Below are positions 22,563-31,787 of a stretch of 64,000 nucleotides of DNA, piece after piece. Made by a program: the position numbers and the translations under genes. Source of the stretch: CAZJGG01 sp964545475 (lineage in GTDB: Bacteria; Bacillota; Clostridia; Lachnospirales; JAISER01); the NCBI GenBank assembly GCA_964545475.1, contig CAZJGG010000006.1, forward strand, positions 1 through 64,000, written 5' to 3'. The notes below the pieces were generated by a model. It had not been told where the DNA came from, made no database searches, and saw only the letters and a program-made list of their open reading frames with translations. The first letter of the stretch is position 1; every line of letters begins with the position of its first letter.

Positions 22563-23702
22563 TTATTTAAAACTATCTTTTAACTTATCAAAAAAACCTT
22601 TTTTATGGTCTTTATATTCATCGCCCATTTCGTCTGCAAAGGAATGGAGCAGGTTTTTTTGCCGCTCTGTTAGGCTTGTTGGAACCATAACTTTAAGGGT
22701 TACGATTAAGTCTCCAACGACTTTTGAGTTTCTAACGTTAGGAACGCCTTTTTGTCTTAGCGTTACAACAGTGCCGGTTTGAGTTCCGGCTTTTATTGTA
22801 TGTTTTTCTTGCCCTGTAAGAGTTGGGATTATTATTTCACTGCCCAAAGCCGCTTGAACAAACGTAATAGGTACTTCTAAGTAAAGGTTTACGCCGTCAC
22901 GTTTAAAATATTTATGGGGAGAAACTCTAATTGTAATAAGTAAGTCTCCCGGAGGGCCGCCTTTTTCTCCGGCTTCGCCGCTTCCGGCAAGCCTTATTGT
23001 TTGCCCGTTGTCTATACCTTTTGGAACGTTTACCGAAAGGTTTTTAGATTTGCGGACTTTGCCTGTACCTCGACATGTTCCGCAAGGGTCTTTAATAACC
23101 TTACCCTCACCGTGGCAAATGCTGCATGTGCGAACGCTTGTCATTGTGCCGAACATAGTTTGCTGTTGAAATCTTTCTTGACCGCTGCCGCCACAATGCC
23201 TGCAGTTTTCTGCAACTGTTCCGGCTTTAGCTCCTGTACCCCTGCAAGTTTCGCAAGTGTCGTTTGCAGTAATTTGTATTTCTTTTGTAACGCCGAAAAC
23301 CGCTTCTTCAAAGGTTATGCTAAGGCTGGATTGTAAATCCGCCCCACGGCGTGGGCCGGCCTTGCGGCTTCTTCCGCCACCGCCAAAGCCAAAACCATCA
23401 CCAAAAAATGTTTCAAATATATCATTAACATCGAAGCCGCCGTTAAAACCACCGTAACCTCCGCCGCCGGTTTGGTCAAATGCGGCGTGCCCCATTTGGT
23501 CGTATGCCGCACGTTTTTGAGAATCGCTCAAAACGCTGTATGCTTCGCTTACTTCTTTAAACTTTGCTTCCGCTTCCTTGTTTCCGGGGTTTGCATCGGG
23601 GTGGTGCTGTTTCGCCATTTTTCTGTAGGCTTTTTTTATTTCATCGTCGCCTGCCCCTTTGGAAACGCCAAGAACTTCATAATAATCCCTTTTATCTGCC
23701 AA
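22563..23702 (-). CDS. dnaJ: Chaperone protein DnaJ
   Basis: The protein of about 379 residues has a J-domain with HPD (KQHHPDANPG), a Gly/Phe-rich linker (GGGYGGFNGGFDVN), four zinc repeats (CETCRGTG, CRHCGGSG, CSICHGEG, CGTCRGTG) and the C-terminal substrate-binding region. It stimulates the DnaK ATPase and delivers substrates. TTG 23702 is the likely start because AAAGGGTG lies 6 bp before it, giving the usual MADKRDYYEVLG. ATG 23708 and GTG 23711 are too close to that site. It is the last gene of the hrcA operon. Confidence 0.95.
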   Translation of the reverse strand: MADKRDYYEVLGVSKGAGDDEIKKAYRKMAKQHHPDANPGNKEAEAKFKEVSEAYSVLSDSQKRAAYDQMGHAAFDQTGGGGYGGFNGGFDVNDIFETFFGDGFGFGGGGRSRKAGPRRGADLQSSLSITFEEAVFGVTKEIQITANDTCETCRGTGAKAGTVAENCRHCGGSGQERFQQQTMFGTMTSVRTCSICHGEGKVIKDPCGTCRGTGKVRKSKNLSVNVPKGIDNGQTIRLAGSGEAGEKGGPPGDLLITIRVSPHKYFKRDGVNLYLEVPITFVQAALGSEIIIPTLTGQEKHTIKAGTQTGTVVTLRQKGVPNVRNSKVVGDLIVTLKVMVPTSLTERQKNLLHSFADEMGDEYKDHKKGFFDKLKDSFK

Positions 23703-23726
23703 TGCCATCACCCTTTATTTTACGGC

Positions 23727-25592
23727 TTATATTTCTTTGCCGTCGGCATCAAATATATTATCATTTTTGTTAGCGTCGTAGCCGAATTCGTCGCCGCCTT
23801 GCGCCTGTCCGCCTTCTTGGGCTTGAGTCTGGGCTTGCTGATACATTTTTGTAGATACTTCGTGGAACACTGTTGTTAAGCTTTCGGTAGCCTGTTTTAG
23901 GCTTTCAACGTCTGCATCGGACAAATTGTCTAGGCTTGTGCCATCGGTTAAGCGTTTAAGGTTTGCAAGTTCGGCTTCAATACGGGATTTATCTGCTTCT
24001 TCAATTTTACCTTCAAGCTCTTTAAGCATTTTTTCGGTTTGGAAAACCATAGAGTCCGCTTCGTTTTTAGTATCAATTGCTTCTTTACGTTTTTTGTCTT
24101 CTTCTGCAAATCTTTCAGCTTCTTTAACAGCTTTGTCGATTTCTTCGTCGGAAAGGTTTGTGCTTGCAGAAATAGTAATTTTTTGTTCTTTGCCTGTGCC
24201 TAAATCTTTTGCCATAACGTGAACAATGCCGTTTGCATCAATGTCAAACATAACTTCAATTTGAGGGATTCCTCTAGGTGCTGGAGCAATGCCGTCTAAT
24301 CTGAACTGCCCTAAAGTTTTGTTGTCTTTTGCAAGCTGTCTTTCGCCTTGAACAACGTGAATGTCTACGGCTGTTTGGTTATCAGCAGCAGTTGAGAACA
24401 CTTGCTTTTTATTTGTTGGAATAGTAGTGTTTCTTTCAATTAACTTTGTTGCAACGCCGCCGAGAGTTTCAATACCCAAGGAAAGCGGAGTAACGTCCAA
24501 AAGAAGTATACTTCCTGCGCCTTCGTCTCCTGCAAGCTTGCCCCCTTGAATTGAAGCGCCTACAGCAACGCATTCGTCTGGGTTAATGCCTTTAAACGGC
24601 TCTTTGCCTGTTAATTTTTTAACAGCTTCCTGTACAGCGATAATTCTTGTAGAACCACCAACTAAAAGCACTTTGTGTAATTCTGCCGGAGTTAAGTCTG
24701 CATCTTTAAGAGCTGTTCTTACAGGACCCATTGTAGCTTCAACTAAATCAGCAGTTAATTCATCGAATTTAGCTCTTGTAAGAGTAATGTCCATGTGTTT
24801 AGGGCCGTCTTGGTTCATTGTAATAAACGGTAAGTTAATGTTTGTAGTTGTAACGTTAGAAAGCTCAATTTTTGCTTTTTCAGCCGCTTCTTTTAAACGT
24901 TGCATAGCCATTTTGTCCTGGCTTAAGTCCATATTTTCTTTTTGCTTAAATTCTTGAACTAAATGTTTAATAACTCTTTCGTCAAAGTCGTCGCCGCCTA
25001 AGTGGTTGTTACCGCTTGTAGCCAAAACTTCGATAACGCCTTCGCCGATGTCTATAATAGAAACGTCAAAAGTACCGCCGCCTAAGTCGTAAACCATGAT
25101 TTTTTGTTCTTTTTCATTGTCAAGACCATAAGCGAGAGCAGCTGCTGTAGGTTCGTTAATAATACGTTTAACATCAAGCCCTGCAATTCTGCCGGCATCT
25201 TTAGTTGCTTGTCTTTGGCTGTCTGTAAAGTATGCAGGAACGGTAATTACCGCTTCTGTTACCGGTTGCCCTAAGTAGCTTTCCGCATCAGCTTTTAATT
25301 TTTGCAGTATCATTGCGGATATTTCTTGGGGAGAATAATTTTTGTCTTCGATTTTAACTTTAAAATCTGAACCCATTTTTCGTTTAATTGAAATAACTGT
25401 GTTGTCTGTGTTTGTAATTGCCTGTCTTTTTGCTGTTTCGCCAACAAGCCTTTCACCATTTTTAGAAAATGCTACAACAGATGGAGTTGTACGTGCGCCT
25501 TCAGAGTTTGCTATAACAACGGGCTGACCGCCCTCCATAACTGCAACGCAAGAGTTTGTTGTTCCTAAGTCAATTCCGATAATTTTACCCAT
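23727..25592 (-). CDS. dnaK: Chaperone protein DnaK (Hsp70)
   Basis: The 621-residue protein has the phosphate loops IIGIDLGTTNSCVAV and VYDLGGGTFDVSI, the adenosine motif LLVGGSTRI, the interdomain VLLLDVTPLSLGIETLGG and a substrate domain with a lid. The C-terminal tail is short and Gln/Gly-rich. It works with GrpE and DnaJ in ATP-driven folding. It sits between grpE and dnaJ and is controlled by HrcA at the CIRCE site of the operon. Confidence 0.98.
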   Translation of the reverse strand: MGKIIGIDLGTTNSCVAVMEGGQPVVIANSEGARTTPSVVAFSKNGERLVGETAKRQAITNTDNTVISIKRKMGSDFKVKIEDKNYSPQEISAMILQKLKADAESYLGQPVTEAVITVPAYFTDSQRQATKDAGRIAGLDVKRIINEPTAAALAYGLDNEKEQKIMVYDLGGGTFDVSIIDIGEGVIEVLATSGNNHLGGDDFDERVIKHLVQEFKQKENMDLSQDKMAMQRLKEAAEKAKIELSNVTTTNINLPFITMNQDGPKHMDITLTRAKFDELTADLVEATMGPVRTALKDADLTPAELHKVLLVGGSTRIIAVQEAVKKLTGKEPFKGINPDECVAVGASIQGGKLAGDEGAGSILLLDVTPLSLGIETLGGVATKLIERNTTIPTNKKQVFSTAADNQTAVDIHVVQGERQLAKDNKTLGQFRLDGIAPAPRGIPQIEVMFDIDANGIVHVMAKDLGTGKEQKITISASTNLSDEEIDKAVKEAERFAEEDKKRKEAIDTKNEADSMVFQTEKMLKELEGKIEEADKSRIEAELANLKRLTDGTSLDNLSDADVESLKQATESLTTVFHEVSTKMYQQAQTQAQEGGQAQGGDEFGYDANKNDNIFDADGKEI

Positions 25593-25634
25593 TTATATTC
25601 CTCCTAATATCTAATCTAATAATTGTTTTTATAT

Positions 25635-26189
25635 TTAATTTGCTACTCTAACCATACATGGTCTTATAACCTTTTCTTTATATTTATAACCTTTTTGTAA
25701 AACATCAATAACTTCATTTTCGCCGTACTGCTGGTCTTCAACATGGGCTACGGCGTGGTGAAGAGCCGGGTCAAATTTTTCCCCTGCCGCTTCAATGGCT
25801 TCTACGCCTATATCATCAAGGGCAAGAAGCATTTGCCTATAAATCATTTCAACGCCTTTGTAAAAGCTGTCTGCTTTATTGGTGCTTGCGTTTAAAGCTC
25901 TTTCAAAATTATCAATAGAGGGAAGAAGCTTTTCAACGGTGTTTCTAACGCCATCGTCATACATGCTCGCTTTTTCCTTTATAGTACGTTTTCGGAAATT
26001 ATCATAATCAGCAAGGGCTCTTTGCCATTTATCTTTATAATCTTCACATTGCTTTAATAAATCCGGCTCGGCAGCTTCATCTTCAATTATAACTTCCTCT
26101 GCTAAAACTTCCTCAATAACGGCTTCTTCGATTATTCTGTCAGCTTCAGCTTTAGCCGATTCATTGTTTACAGTTTTATCTTCTTCCAT
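25635..26189 (-). CDS. grpE: Nucleotide exchange factor GrpE
   Basis: The 184-residue protein has an acidic N-terminus, a long coiled coil (KQCEDYKDKWQRALADYDNF, RKRTIKEKA) and the C-terminal beta domain with YRQMLLALDDIGVEAI and HHAVAHVEDQ. It releases ADP from DnaK. Gene order hrcA-grpE-dnaK-dnaJ is the class I heat-shock operon. Confidence 0.96.
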   Translation of the reverse strand: MEEDKTVNNESAKAEADRIIEEAVIEEVLAEEVIIEDEAAEPDLLKQCEDYKDKWQRALADYDNFRKRTIKEKASMYDDGVRNTVEKLLPSIDNFERALNASTNKADSFYKGVEMIYRQMLLALDDIGVEAIEAAGEKFDPALHHAVAHVEDQQYGENEVIDVLQKGYKYKEKVIRPCMVRVAN

Positions 26190-26233
26190 TTCGTACTCCT
26201 TTCAAAATTTATCAATTTATAAATTTAATACTG

Positions 26234-27268
26234 TTATCCGCCGGAAAGCGAATTTAATATTTGATTAATATTTTTAACAATAGCCCCCAGAACTGAAACA
26301 ACCTGAGGGTAATCCATTCTTGTAGGACCAATTATGCCTATTTGTCCACAATTGCTTCCTCCAAGGCGGTAATTTGCTTTTATAATGCTACAATCCCGCA
26401 TTTGCTCCATTGTGTTTTCAGAGCCAATAACAATTTGAATGTCGTCTGTTCGTTCGTTGCCTAAAAGGGTAATAAGCAGTTCCTTTTCTTCAAGAGTTTG
26501 AAAAATAGATCTCGCTTTTTCTAAATTGCTAAATTCCGGAAAAGCTAAAATATTTTTAGCGCCGCTGGTGTAAACCCTAACGTTGTCCTCAGCTTTTATA
26601 ACGTTTAAAACTGCGGTAAGCACGGGGACCAAAATATGAGATTCGTTTGGATGTTTTTGCAAAATATGGTTAGCAACGCTTTCTTCTATATCTGAAAAAT
26701 TCATGCCGGAAAGGCTTTTGTCAAGCATTTCCGAAAGGCTGTTAAGAGTTTCGTGCCCGGGAGCTTCTTTCAGCCTTACAATACTGTTTTTTATAGCTTT
26801 GCTGTCTGTAACGATAATTACAACAATTGAAGTTTCGTCCACAGGCACAAGCTGAAGATGCTTTACCTTTGTTTGAGAAACTAACGGCTCAGAAACAATT
26901 GTTGTATAATTTGTAAGAAGTGCGATGCTTTTTGCAATTTCCTCCATAAAGTATTCAACCTGGTTGATGCCATGCATTATTGTGTTTTTTAAATAAGCTT
27001 GCTCTTCTTCCGTAAGTTCTCTATAATGCATCATGCTGTCAACGAAATAGCGGTAGCCTTTGTCCGAGGGAACTCTCCCTGCGGATGCGTGAGGCTGAAC
27101 AATAAGCCCTAATTCCTCTAAATCGCTCATTTCGTTGCGAACGGTTGCAGAGCTTATGCCTAAATCATATTTTTTTGCTATAGTACGTGAACCAATAGGT
27201 TCTCCTGTATGAATATAGTCGTTTATAATTGCTTCTAATATTTTTATTTTACGCTCATTTAAAAACAA
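26234..27268 (-). CDS. hrcA: Heat-inducible transcription repressor HrcA
   Basis: The protein of about 344 residues starts with a winged helix (LNERKIKILEAIINDYIHTG) and contains GISSATVRNEMSDLEELGLI and the GAF-like body ending in QIGIIGPTRMDYPQV. TTG 27268 is the likely start because GGGGG lies 8 bp upstream, while the GTG at 27277 overlaps that site. HrcA binds CIRCE and represses the operon until GroEL is occupied by unfolded protein. Confidence 0.95.
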   Translation of the reverse strand: MFLNERKIKILEAIINDYIHTGEPIGSRTIAKKYDLGISSATVRNEMSDLEELGLIVQPHASAGRVPSDKGYRYFVDSMMHYRELTEEEQAYLKNTIMHGINQVEYFMEEIAKSIALLTNYTTIVSEPLVSQTKVKHLQLVPVDETSIVVIIVTDSKAIKNSIVRLKEAPGHETLNSLSEMLDKSLSGMNFSDIEESVANHILQKHPNESHILVPVLTAVLNVIKAEDNVRVYTSGAKNILAFPEFSNLEKARSIFQTLEEKELLITLLGNERTDDIQIVIGSENTMEQMRDCSIIKANYRLGGSNCGQIGIIGPTRMDYPQVVSVLGAIVKNINQILNSLSGG

Positions 27269-27302
27269 TGCTGTCACCCCCTGGTTTGCTTATTTGTTGT
27301 TG

Positions 27303-27329
27303 TTAGCACTCTAATTGGTTGAGTGCTAA
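27303..27329. promoter_or_regulatory. CIRCE operator of the hrcA operon
   Basis: TTAGCACTC, nine bases, then GAGTGCTAA is a perfect match to the CIRCE inverted repeat bound by HrcA. It lies directly downstream of the -10 box of the operon promoter and 34 bp before the hrcA start. Confidence 0.98.
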
Positions 27330-27340
27330 TTTATATTTAT

Positions 27341-27369
27341 AAAATATCACTTTCAGATAAATCTGTCAA
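27341..27369 (-). promoter_or_regulatory. Promoter of the hrcA-grpE-dnaK-dnaJ operon
   Basis: On the minus strand TTGACA (27369..27364) and TATTTT (27346..27341) are 17 bp apart. The start would fall just before or in CIRCE, which explains HrcA repression. It lies right behind the hemW stop codon. Confidence 0.85.
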
Positions 27370-27384
27370 GTGATTTTTAAGGAT

Positions 27385-28503
27385 TTATTGATTTATTATA
27401 AATTCTGATAGTATTATATTTAAAACGTCTATGCCTTTATCAGTCAGCCTAAGCCAGCCGTTAACATCTTCCATAAACCCGGTTTTAATATATTTGTTTA
27501 TAACGCTTCCATAAACAGCATAAACAGTTTTATTAAAATTTTTGTAAAAATTTTCTATATAAACGCCTTTTATAAGCCTAAGTCCTAAAAACATAAATTC
27601 TTCCATAGCCTGTTTTTGGTTTATGAATTCAACCTGTTCTTTTATATTGTCTCCTGATAAATATTTATCTAAAACAGAAGTATTGCAAAATCTGTAACCC
27701 CCTACAAAAGAGTGGGAGTTTAAACCAAAGCCGAAATAATCGCCTCTTTGCCAATAGCAAAGATTGTGTCTGCATTCATAGCCTTTTTTTGCAAAGTTAG
27801 ATATTTCGTAATGGTCATATCCATTTTTGCAAAGTGTATTTTTTAAAAGTTCATACATATATCTGTCGGTCTCGTGCTCGGCTTCTCTTATCTCTCCTTT
27901 TTCAAACATTTCATAAAAAGGAGTGTTTTTTTCAATAATTAAGCTGTAAGCCGAAATATGCTTGGGGTCAAGTTTAACAGCTTCATTTAGTGTCTGTTCA
28001 AAATCTTCAAGAGTTTGCCCGGGTAACGCAAACATTAGGTCTAAATTAATATTTTCAAACCCTGCTTTTCGGGCATCTCTATAATTATTTTTAAAAGTTT
28101 GGGCTGTGTGTATGCGCCCAATTTTTTGAAGCAAGTTATCGTTTAAAGACTGAACCCCTAAACTTAACCTGTTAAACCCCATTTGTCTAAGACTTTTTAG
28201 TTTATTAAAGTCAATAGTTCCCGGGTTTGACTCTATAGAAATTTCACAATTTTTATCAATTTTAAATTTAGAGAGCCTGTTTACTATCTCTTCAATATAA
28301 TATACGTTAAAAACGGTAGGTGTTCCACCTCCCAAAAAAATTGTTTCAATTTTTTTATTTTTAATTTCTTCGCAGCTTTCAATTTCCTTTAAAAGAGCAT
28401 TTTTATAAGCCTCAAATTGCGGCTCTGCATCCGGAAAGGATACAAAGTCGCAATAAAGGCATTTACTTACGCAAAAAGGAATGTGTATATAAATTCCTGC
28501 CAT
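27385..28503 (-). CDS. hemW: HemW, heme chaperone-like radical SAM protein
   Basis: The 372-residue protein starts MAGIYIHIPFCVSKCLYCDF with the CxxxCxxC radical SAM cluster motif, then FLGGGTPTVFN, and has the C-terminal HemN-type domain. It lacks the extra N-terminal segment of true coproporphyrinogen oxidase HemN, and its place just before hrcA is the usual one for hemW in Firmicutes. HemW binds heme and is thought to deliver it; the older name is oxygen-independent coproporphyrinogen oxidase-like. Confidence 0.9.
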   Translation of the reverse strand: MAGIYIHIPFCVSKCLYCDFVSFPDAEPQFEAYKNALLKEIESCEEIKNKKIETIFLGGGTPTVFNVYYIEEIVNRLSKFKIDKNCEISIESNPGTIDFNKLKSLRQMGFNRLSLGVQSLNDNLLQKIGRIHTAQTFKNNYRDARKAGFENINLDLMFALPGQTLEDFEQTLNEAVKLDPKHISAYSLIIEKNTPFYEMFEKGEIREAEHETDRYMYELLKNTLCKNGYDHYEISNFAKKGYECRHNLCYWQRGDYFGFGLNSHSFVGGYRFCNTSVLDKYLSGDNIKEQVEFINQKQAMEEFMFLGLRLIKGVYIENFYKNFNKTVYAVYGSVINKYIKTGFMEDVNGWLRLTDKGIDVLNIILSEFIINQ

Positions 28504-28507
28504 CTCA

Positions 28508-30040
28508 TTATCCTCTGTTTTCTATTACCTTGTAAACGTCGTCAGGTATATTACCAAGCCGCCAAACGGATAAACCACTTACCCCGAACATTTTCATAAG
28601 TTTAATTTTTGCATTAACGCTTCTGTCGTTTTCATACCATACTATATTTTGAGTATTGTCGCTTTCGTTTGTAAAAGTTATATAAGGGTTTTCGCTTTTT
28701 TCGTCGTACATGTTGGTTACACCCTGTTTAATTCTTGCCGCCAGCGTTTCATAGTCCGGGCGGTATGGTCTGTCATTTATAACTTTGCCGTCACTCTTTT
28801 TCCATTGTGCCGTATCCATTGAAATTTGCAATAATATTTTGTTTTTATCAGATATTCCTGTCTGTGTATCTGTAATTTCTTTTAAAGCTTCGTAAACGTC
28901 GGCAATTGGGGTAAGGGGAGTCATTACAATGCCTTGTTCCATTTGAAGCCCGGTAAGCCGTTTTGCGTTGTAGTCATGAGCCATTAATATAACTTTGTCT
29001 GCAATTTCGCCTATGGCTTTAAAGTCGTAACCGTCAAAGTAATCCTGCCCGGATCTTCTGGGGTGAACTGCTGTGAAAAGGGTTTTCCCTCCAAGTTGAC
29101 CTTTTAACTCTGTTAAAAAGACCGTAAGCCCAGTTCTTGCATTAGGTCCTGCTAAATTTTCAAAATCTATGCAAACTCCGTCATACTTGTCCAATATTCC
29201 AATAATTTGAGAAATAGCTTGTTTTCGGAAATTAGCATCTGAAACTATTTTTTCAGTAAGGCTTAAACCATCGGGAGTTTTTGTATCTTGTGTTGTCACC
29301 ATTAAAAGGGCTTGTTTGCCATTGTTTTTAGCAAAATTTAATGGTTCTTCATAACCTTGGGGCAACCTGTATTCGTTGTCGTTTTCGGCTTTTATATTAA
29401 TATAAACGTCACCTGAAATATAGTCAAGCCTGCTCCAGCCGTAGCTTACGCTGTCCAAATTGGTTATTAAATTCATTTGATTAGAAGATTTTATAGCATA
29501 AAACCCATTAACAAAGTTAACTCCGGTATTTAGCTTTCTGTGCATACGCATTATAATTGCTCCGGCTTCTTCTCTGGTTGCTGTTTTTTCCGGGCTAAAA
29601 TTTTCGCCCCCTGTGCCGCTCATTATGCCTAAATCTCGGACAACTGTAATATATTCCGCATTTTCTAAAACGTCTTTAAAGGGTCTTTGAACGTTTATTT
29701 GCTTTGCCAGGCTTTCGTACCCAAGGGCACGAACAATCATTACCGCCATGTCTTCTCTTGTTGCGCTTTCGTTTTGGTCAAGGCCTTTTATTTCTATATC
29801 CTCGGCTTGCGTAAGGTTTTTCATAAATAACACAAATTCACTTCGTTTAACTGGTCTGCCAATACCGTATAAATTGTTGCCGATACCAGTAGTTAGTCCT
29901 AATGTGCGCATTTCTAAAATGTCATTATATGCCCAATGACTGGGTGCAACATCTGAAAAACTTGTCACATCAGCCTTAATAATTGTGCAAGTATTTACAA
30001 AAACTAACATAATTACGACAAATTTAATAAATTTATTCAT
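28508..30040 (-). CDS. SLH-domain protein with GH18-type catalytic domain (spore/cell wall hydrolase-like)
   Basis: The 510-residue protein has a signal peptide (FVVIMLVFVNTCTIIKA), two to three SLH motifs (FSDVAPSHWAYNDILEM; ATREEAGAIIMRMHR) that bind secondary wall polymer, and a GH18 barrel with the DGVCIDFENL active-site strand (DxxDxE pattern with the catalytic Glu). Relatives such as YaaH/SleL and SLH-glycoside hydrolases cut muramic-lactam or N-acetylglucosamine polymers of cortex or wall. It ends 4 bp before hemW. Confidence 0.85.
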   Translation of the reverse strand: MNKFIKFVVIMLVFVNTCTIIKADVTSFSDVAPSHWAYNDILEMRTLGLTTGIGNNLYGIGRPVKRSEFVLFMKNLTQAEDIEIKGLDQNESATREDMAVMIVRALGYESLAKQINVQRPFKDVLENAEYITVVRDLGIMSGTGGENFSPEKTATREEAGAIIMRMHRKLNTGVNFVNGFYAIKSSNQMNLITNLDSVSYGWSRLDYISGDVYINIKAENDNEYRLPQGYEEPLNFAKNNGKQALLMVTTQDTKTPDGLSLTEKIVSDANFRKQAISQIIGILDKYDGVCIDFENLAGPNARTGLTVFLTELKGQLGGKTLFTAVHPRRSGQDYFDGYDFKAIGEIADKVILMAHDYNAKRLTGLQMEQGIVMTPLTPIADVYEALKEITDTQTGISDKNKILLQISMDTAQWKKSDGKVINDRPYRPDYETLAARIKQGVTNMYDEKSENPYITFTNESDNTQNIVWYENDRSVNAKIKLMKMFGVSGLSVWRLGNIPDDVYKVIENRG

Positions 30041-30071
30041 ATATTTTCTCCTTTATATATTAGTTATACAT

Positions 30072-30099
30072 ATTATAACACATTTCACGGTATATTCAA
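30072..30099 (-). promoter_or_regulatory. Promoter of the SLH-GH18 gene
   Basis: On the minus strand TTGAAT (30099..30094) and TATAAT (30077..30072) are 16 bp apart, with a TG two bases before the -10. Confidence 0.55.
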
Positions 30100-30134
30100 G
30101 TCACAAACACGCTTTAAAGCGGCAAAATAATTTC

Positions 30135-30163
30135 TTTACTTACAATCTGGCAGTAGCTATAAT
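30135..30163 (+). promoter_or_regulatory. Promoter of the symporter gene
   Basis: TTTACT at 30135..30140 and TATAAT at 30158..30163 are 17 bp apart, about 50 bp before ATG 30216. Confidence 0.6.
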
Positions 30164-30215
30164 ACTAAGAAGTTAGTTATTAAACAAAGATATTAAAATT
30201 CGGAGGGATATTTTT

Positions 30216-31745
30216 ATGACTGCAGGTGTTTCGGTTCAATTATTTACAAGTGTGGCGTTGGGGCTTTTTTCGGTGTTAATGGTTGCTATAGGTATCCATA
30301 CATCTAAAAAAGCTAAAACCATCGACGGCTTTTTACTTGGCGGAAGAAAAATTGGTGCATGGATGTCCGCTTTTGCCTATGGAACGTCTTATTTTTCCGC
30401 TGTTATATTTATAGGTTACGCCGGGAAAAACGGTTGGGACGTTGGTCTTTCAAGTATTTGGATTGGCGTTGGCAACGCTGTTTTAGGCTGTTTTTTAGCT
30501 TGGAAAGTTTTAGCTAAAAAAGTTAGGCAAATGACACACAATTTAGAAGCTAAAACTACGCCGGAATTTTTTGAAAGCCGTTACTCATCTTCTGCAATGA
30601 AAATTTATTCGGCCATTATTATATTTATTTTTTTAGTTCCTTATTCAGCGGCGGTTTATAAAGGGTTGGGATCAATGTTTACAACAATTTTCCCAACTGT
30701 TTCTATAAATACATGTATGCTTATTGTTTGCGTTATAACAGCGGTTTTCCTTGTAACAGGGGGGTACATAGCAACAGTTTACACAGATTTTGTTCAAGGT
30801 TTAATAATGCTTGCAGGCACTGGGCTCATGGTGTTTTTAATAGCTTATAACGCAAAAGTCGGAGGTTTTTCCACCGCAATAGTAAAATTAAAAGAAATAG
30901 ACCCGCAGCTTGTAAACGTTTTTGGCGGAAGCAGCTGGAAGTTTTTGCTTACTAATATTTTATTAACAAGCTTTGGTACATTTGGGCTTCCTCAAATGAT
31001 AAATAAATTTTATGCCATAACAGACGAAAAATCCGCAATTAAAAAAGCTACTATAGTTTCAACACTATTTGCAGGGGTTATCGGTATCGGCGCTTATTTT
31101 GTAGGTTCTATGGGCAGGCTTATTCTTAGCAACGAGCTTCCTAAAGGCGGTTACGACTATGTTGTTCCCAACACTTTAGTTACTGCTCTTGGGCAAAACA
31201 GTACCTTTTCAAATGCAGTTTTAGCTGTTATAATGGTATTGTTATTATCGGCGTCAATGTCAACGCTTTCGTCCATAGTGCTTACGTCTTCTTCGGCTGT
31301 AACGGTGGATTTGTTTCCGGCGTTTTTTCCGAAAAATGATAATAAGCATCAGGTATTGTTTACAAGGGGCTTTTGCTTGTTATTTGTATTTTTGTCATAC
31401 ATATTTGCAACAATGAATTTTGCCATAATTGTAAGTGTTATGTCTTTTTCTTGGGGGGCTTTGTCCGGCTCTTTTATCGGGCCAATGCTTTGGGGGCTTT
31501 ATTCAAAAAAGACAACGAAATACGGCGCATGGGCAGGTATGCTTTGTGGTATTTCAACGATCGGGTTATTAACCCTTGTTAAAACCATAGCAGAAGGTTT
31601 CCCAGCGGCAATTTCCAATGCTCCTATTTACGGCGTAACGGCAATGGCTGTTTCTCTTGTTGCCACAGGCGTTGTAAGCGTATTGACACCAAAGCTTGAA
31701 AACACTTTAATTGAAAAGGCTTTTCAAGCCACAACTGATAATTAA
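30216..31745 (+). CDS. Sodium:solute symporter (SSS family)
   Basis: The 509-residue membrane protein has about 13 helices with the SSS pattern (FLLGGRKIGAWMSAFAYGTS near the N-terminus, and a sodium-site region MSTLSSIVLTSSSAVTVDLF). It imports a small solute with sodium ions. The closest-looking groups carry proline, pantothenate or short carboxylates, but the substrate is not readable here. It lies 42 bp before iorA, so it may supply a substrate such as an aryl or 2-oxo acid, which is inference. Confidence 0.85.
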   Translation: MTAGVSVQLFTSVALGLFSVLMVAIGIHTSKKAKTIDGFLLGGRKIGAWMSAFAYGTSYFSAVIFIGYAGKNGWDVGLSSIWIGVGNAVLGCFLAWKVLAKKVRQMTHNLEAKTTPEFFESRYSSSAMKIYSAIIIFIFLVPYSAAVYKGLGSMFTTIFPTVSINTCMLIVCVITAVFLVTGGYIATVYTDFVQGLIMLAGTGLMVFLIAYNAKVGGFSTAIVKLKEIDPQLVNVFGGSSWKFLLTNILLTSFGTFGLPQMINKFYAITDEKSAIKKATIVSTLFAGVIGIGAYFVGSMGRLILSNELPKGGYDYVVPNTLVTALGQNSTFSNAVLAVIMVLLLSASMSTLSSIVLTSSSAVTVDLFPAFFPKNDNKHQVLFTRGFCLLFVFLSYIFATMNFAIIVSVMSFSWGALSGSFIGPMLWGLYSKKTTKYGAWAGMLCGISTIGLLTLVKTIAEGFPAAISNAPIYGVTAMAVSLVATGVVSVLTPKLENTLIEKAFQATTDN

Positions 31746-31787
31746 TAATCGATTTTACACGTTAAGCGGTAGACAAGGGGGTATTTT